DNA from: JAWLBW01 sp041687475
GTDB taxonomy: Bacteria; J088; JAWLBW01
DNA: 5,939 nt
Direction: 5' to 3'
Assembly: GCA_041687475.1 (NCBI GenBank)
Contig: JAWLBW010000294.1
Location: 1-5,939, forward strand
Positions 5,914-5,939 of the stretch are shown here, in pieces. Positions within the stretch are counted from its first letter, which is position 1. The number at the start of each line of letters is the position of its first letter. The notes below the pieces were generated by a model. It made no database searches and was not told the origin of the DNA. It was given only the letters and a program-made list of their open reading frames with translations. A program made the translations under genes and the position numbers.

Positions 5914-5939
5914 GGACCGGAACGTAGGCCATGTTCATC

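Overview
The window comes from a GC-rich, two-membrane bacterium. The evidence is a periplasmic multihaem c-type cytochrome, secretion signals, and a protein that appears to run into an outer-membrane beta-barrel. Codon use is strongly GC3-biased. The lineage cannot be fixed from this sequence; a proteobacterial or similar Gram-negative origin is a reasonable guess. All convincing genes lie on the minus strand, so the biological order runs from right to left.

Layout in transcription order: (1) 5939-5785 is a short upstream region. It holds a hairpin, a triple 7-bp repeat, a perfect 16-bp palindrome and a good Shine-Dalgarno. (2) 5784-3250 encodes an 844-residue membrane-anchored haem protein. 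It has five transmembrane helices with His pairs suggesting a diheme b-type module, then five covalent haem c motifs of the cytochrome c554 type, a linker or beta domain containing GHRFPTG, and C-terminal TPRs. (3) 3253-1055 overlaps it by 4 bp (ATGA) and encodes a 732-residue exported seven-bladed FG-GAP/VCBS propeller with a C-terminal ASPIC/UnbV domain (CRTAC1-like). An unusual four-cysteine helical insert sits between blades 5 and 6. (4) 1054-695 is a 360-bp gap with a possible weak terminator and a candidate regulatory region containing an 11-bp-period direct repeat and a 14-bp palindrome. (5) 694-1 is the 5' part of a secreted TPR protein that runs off the window just as an apparent outer-membrane beta-strand motif begins.

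How they might work together (inference): the first two genes are translationally coupled and should act together. The membrane protein could take electrons from the quinone pool through its b-haems to a periplasmic pentahaem wire. Its TPRs, the propeller and the downstream TPR/barrel protein offer protein-binding surfaces and a route to the outer membrane. The set resembles a small trans-envelope redox or surface-protein system with no standard name that I recognise. No catalytic site is evident in any of the three proteins, so the substrate or acceptor is unknown. No RNA genes, mobile elements or CRISPR arrays were seen.
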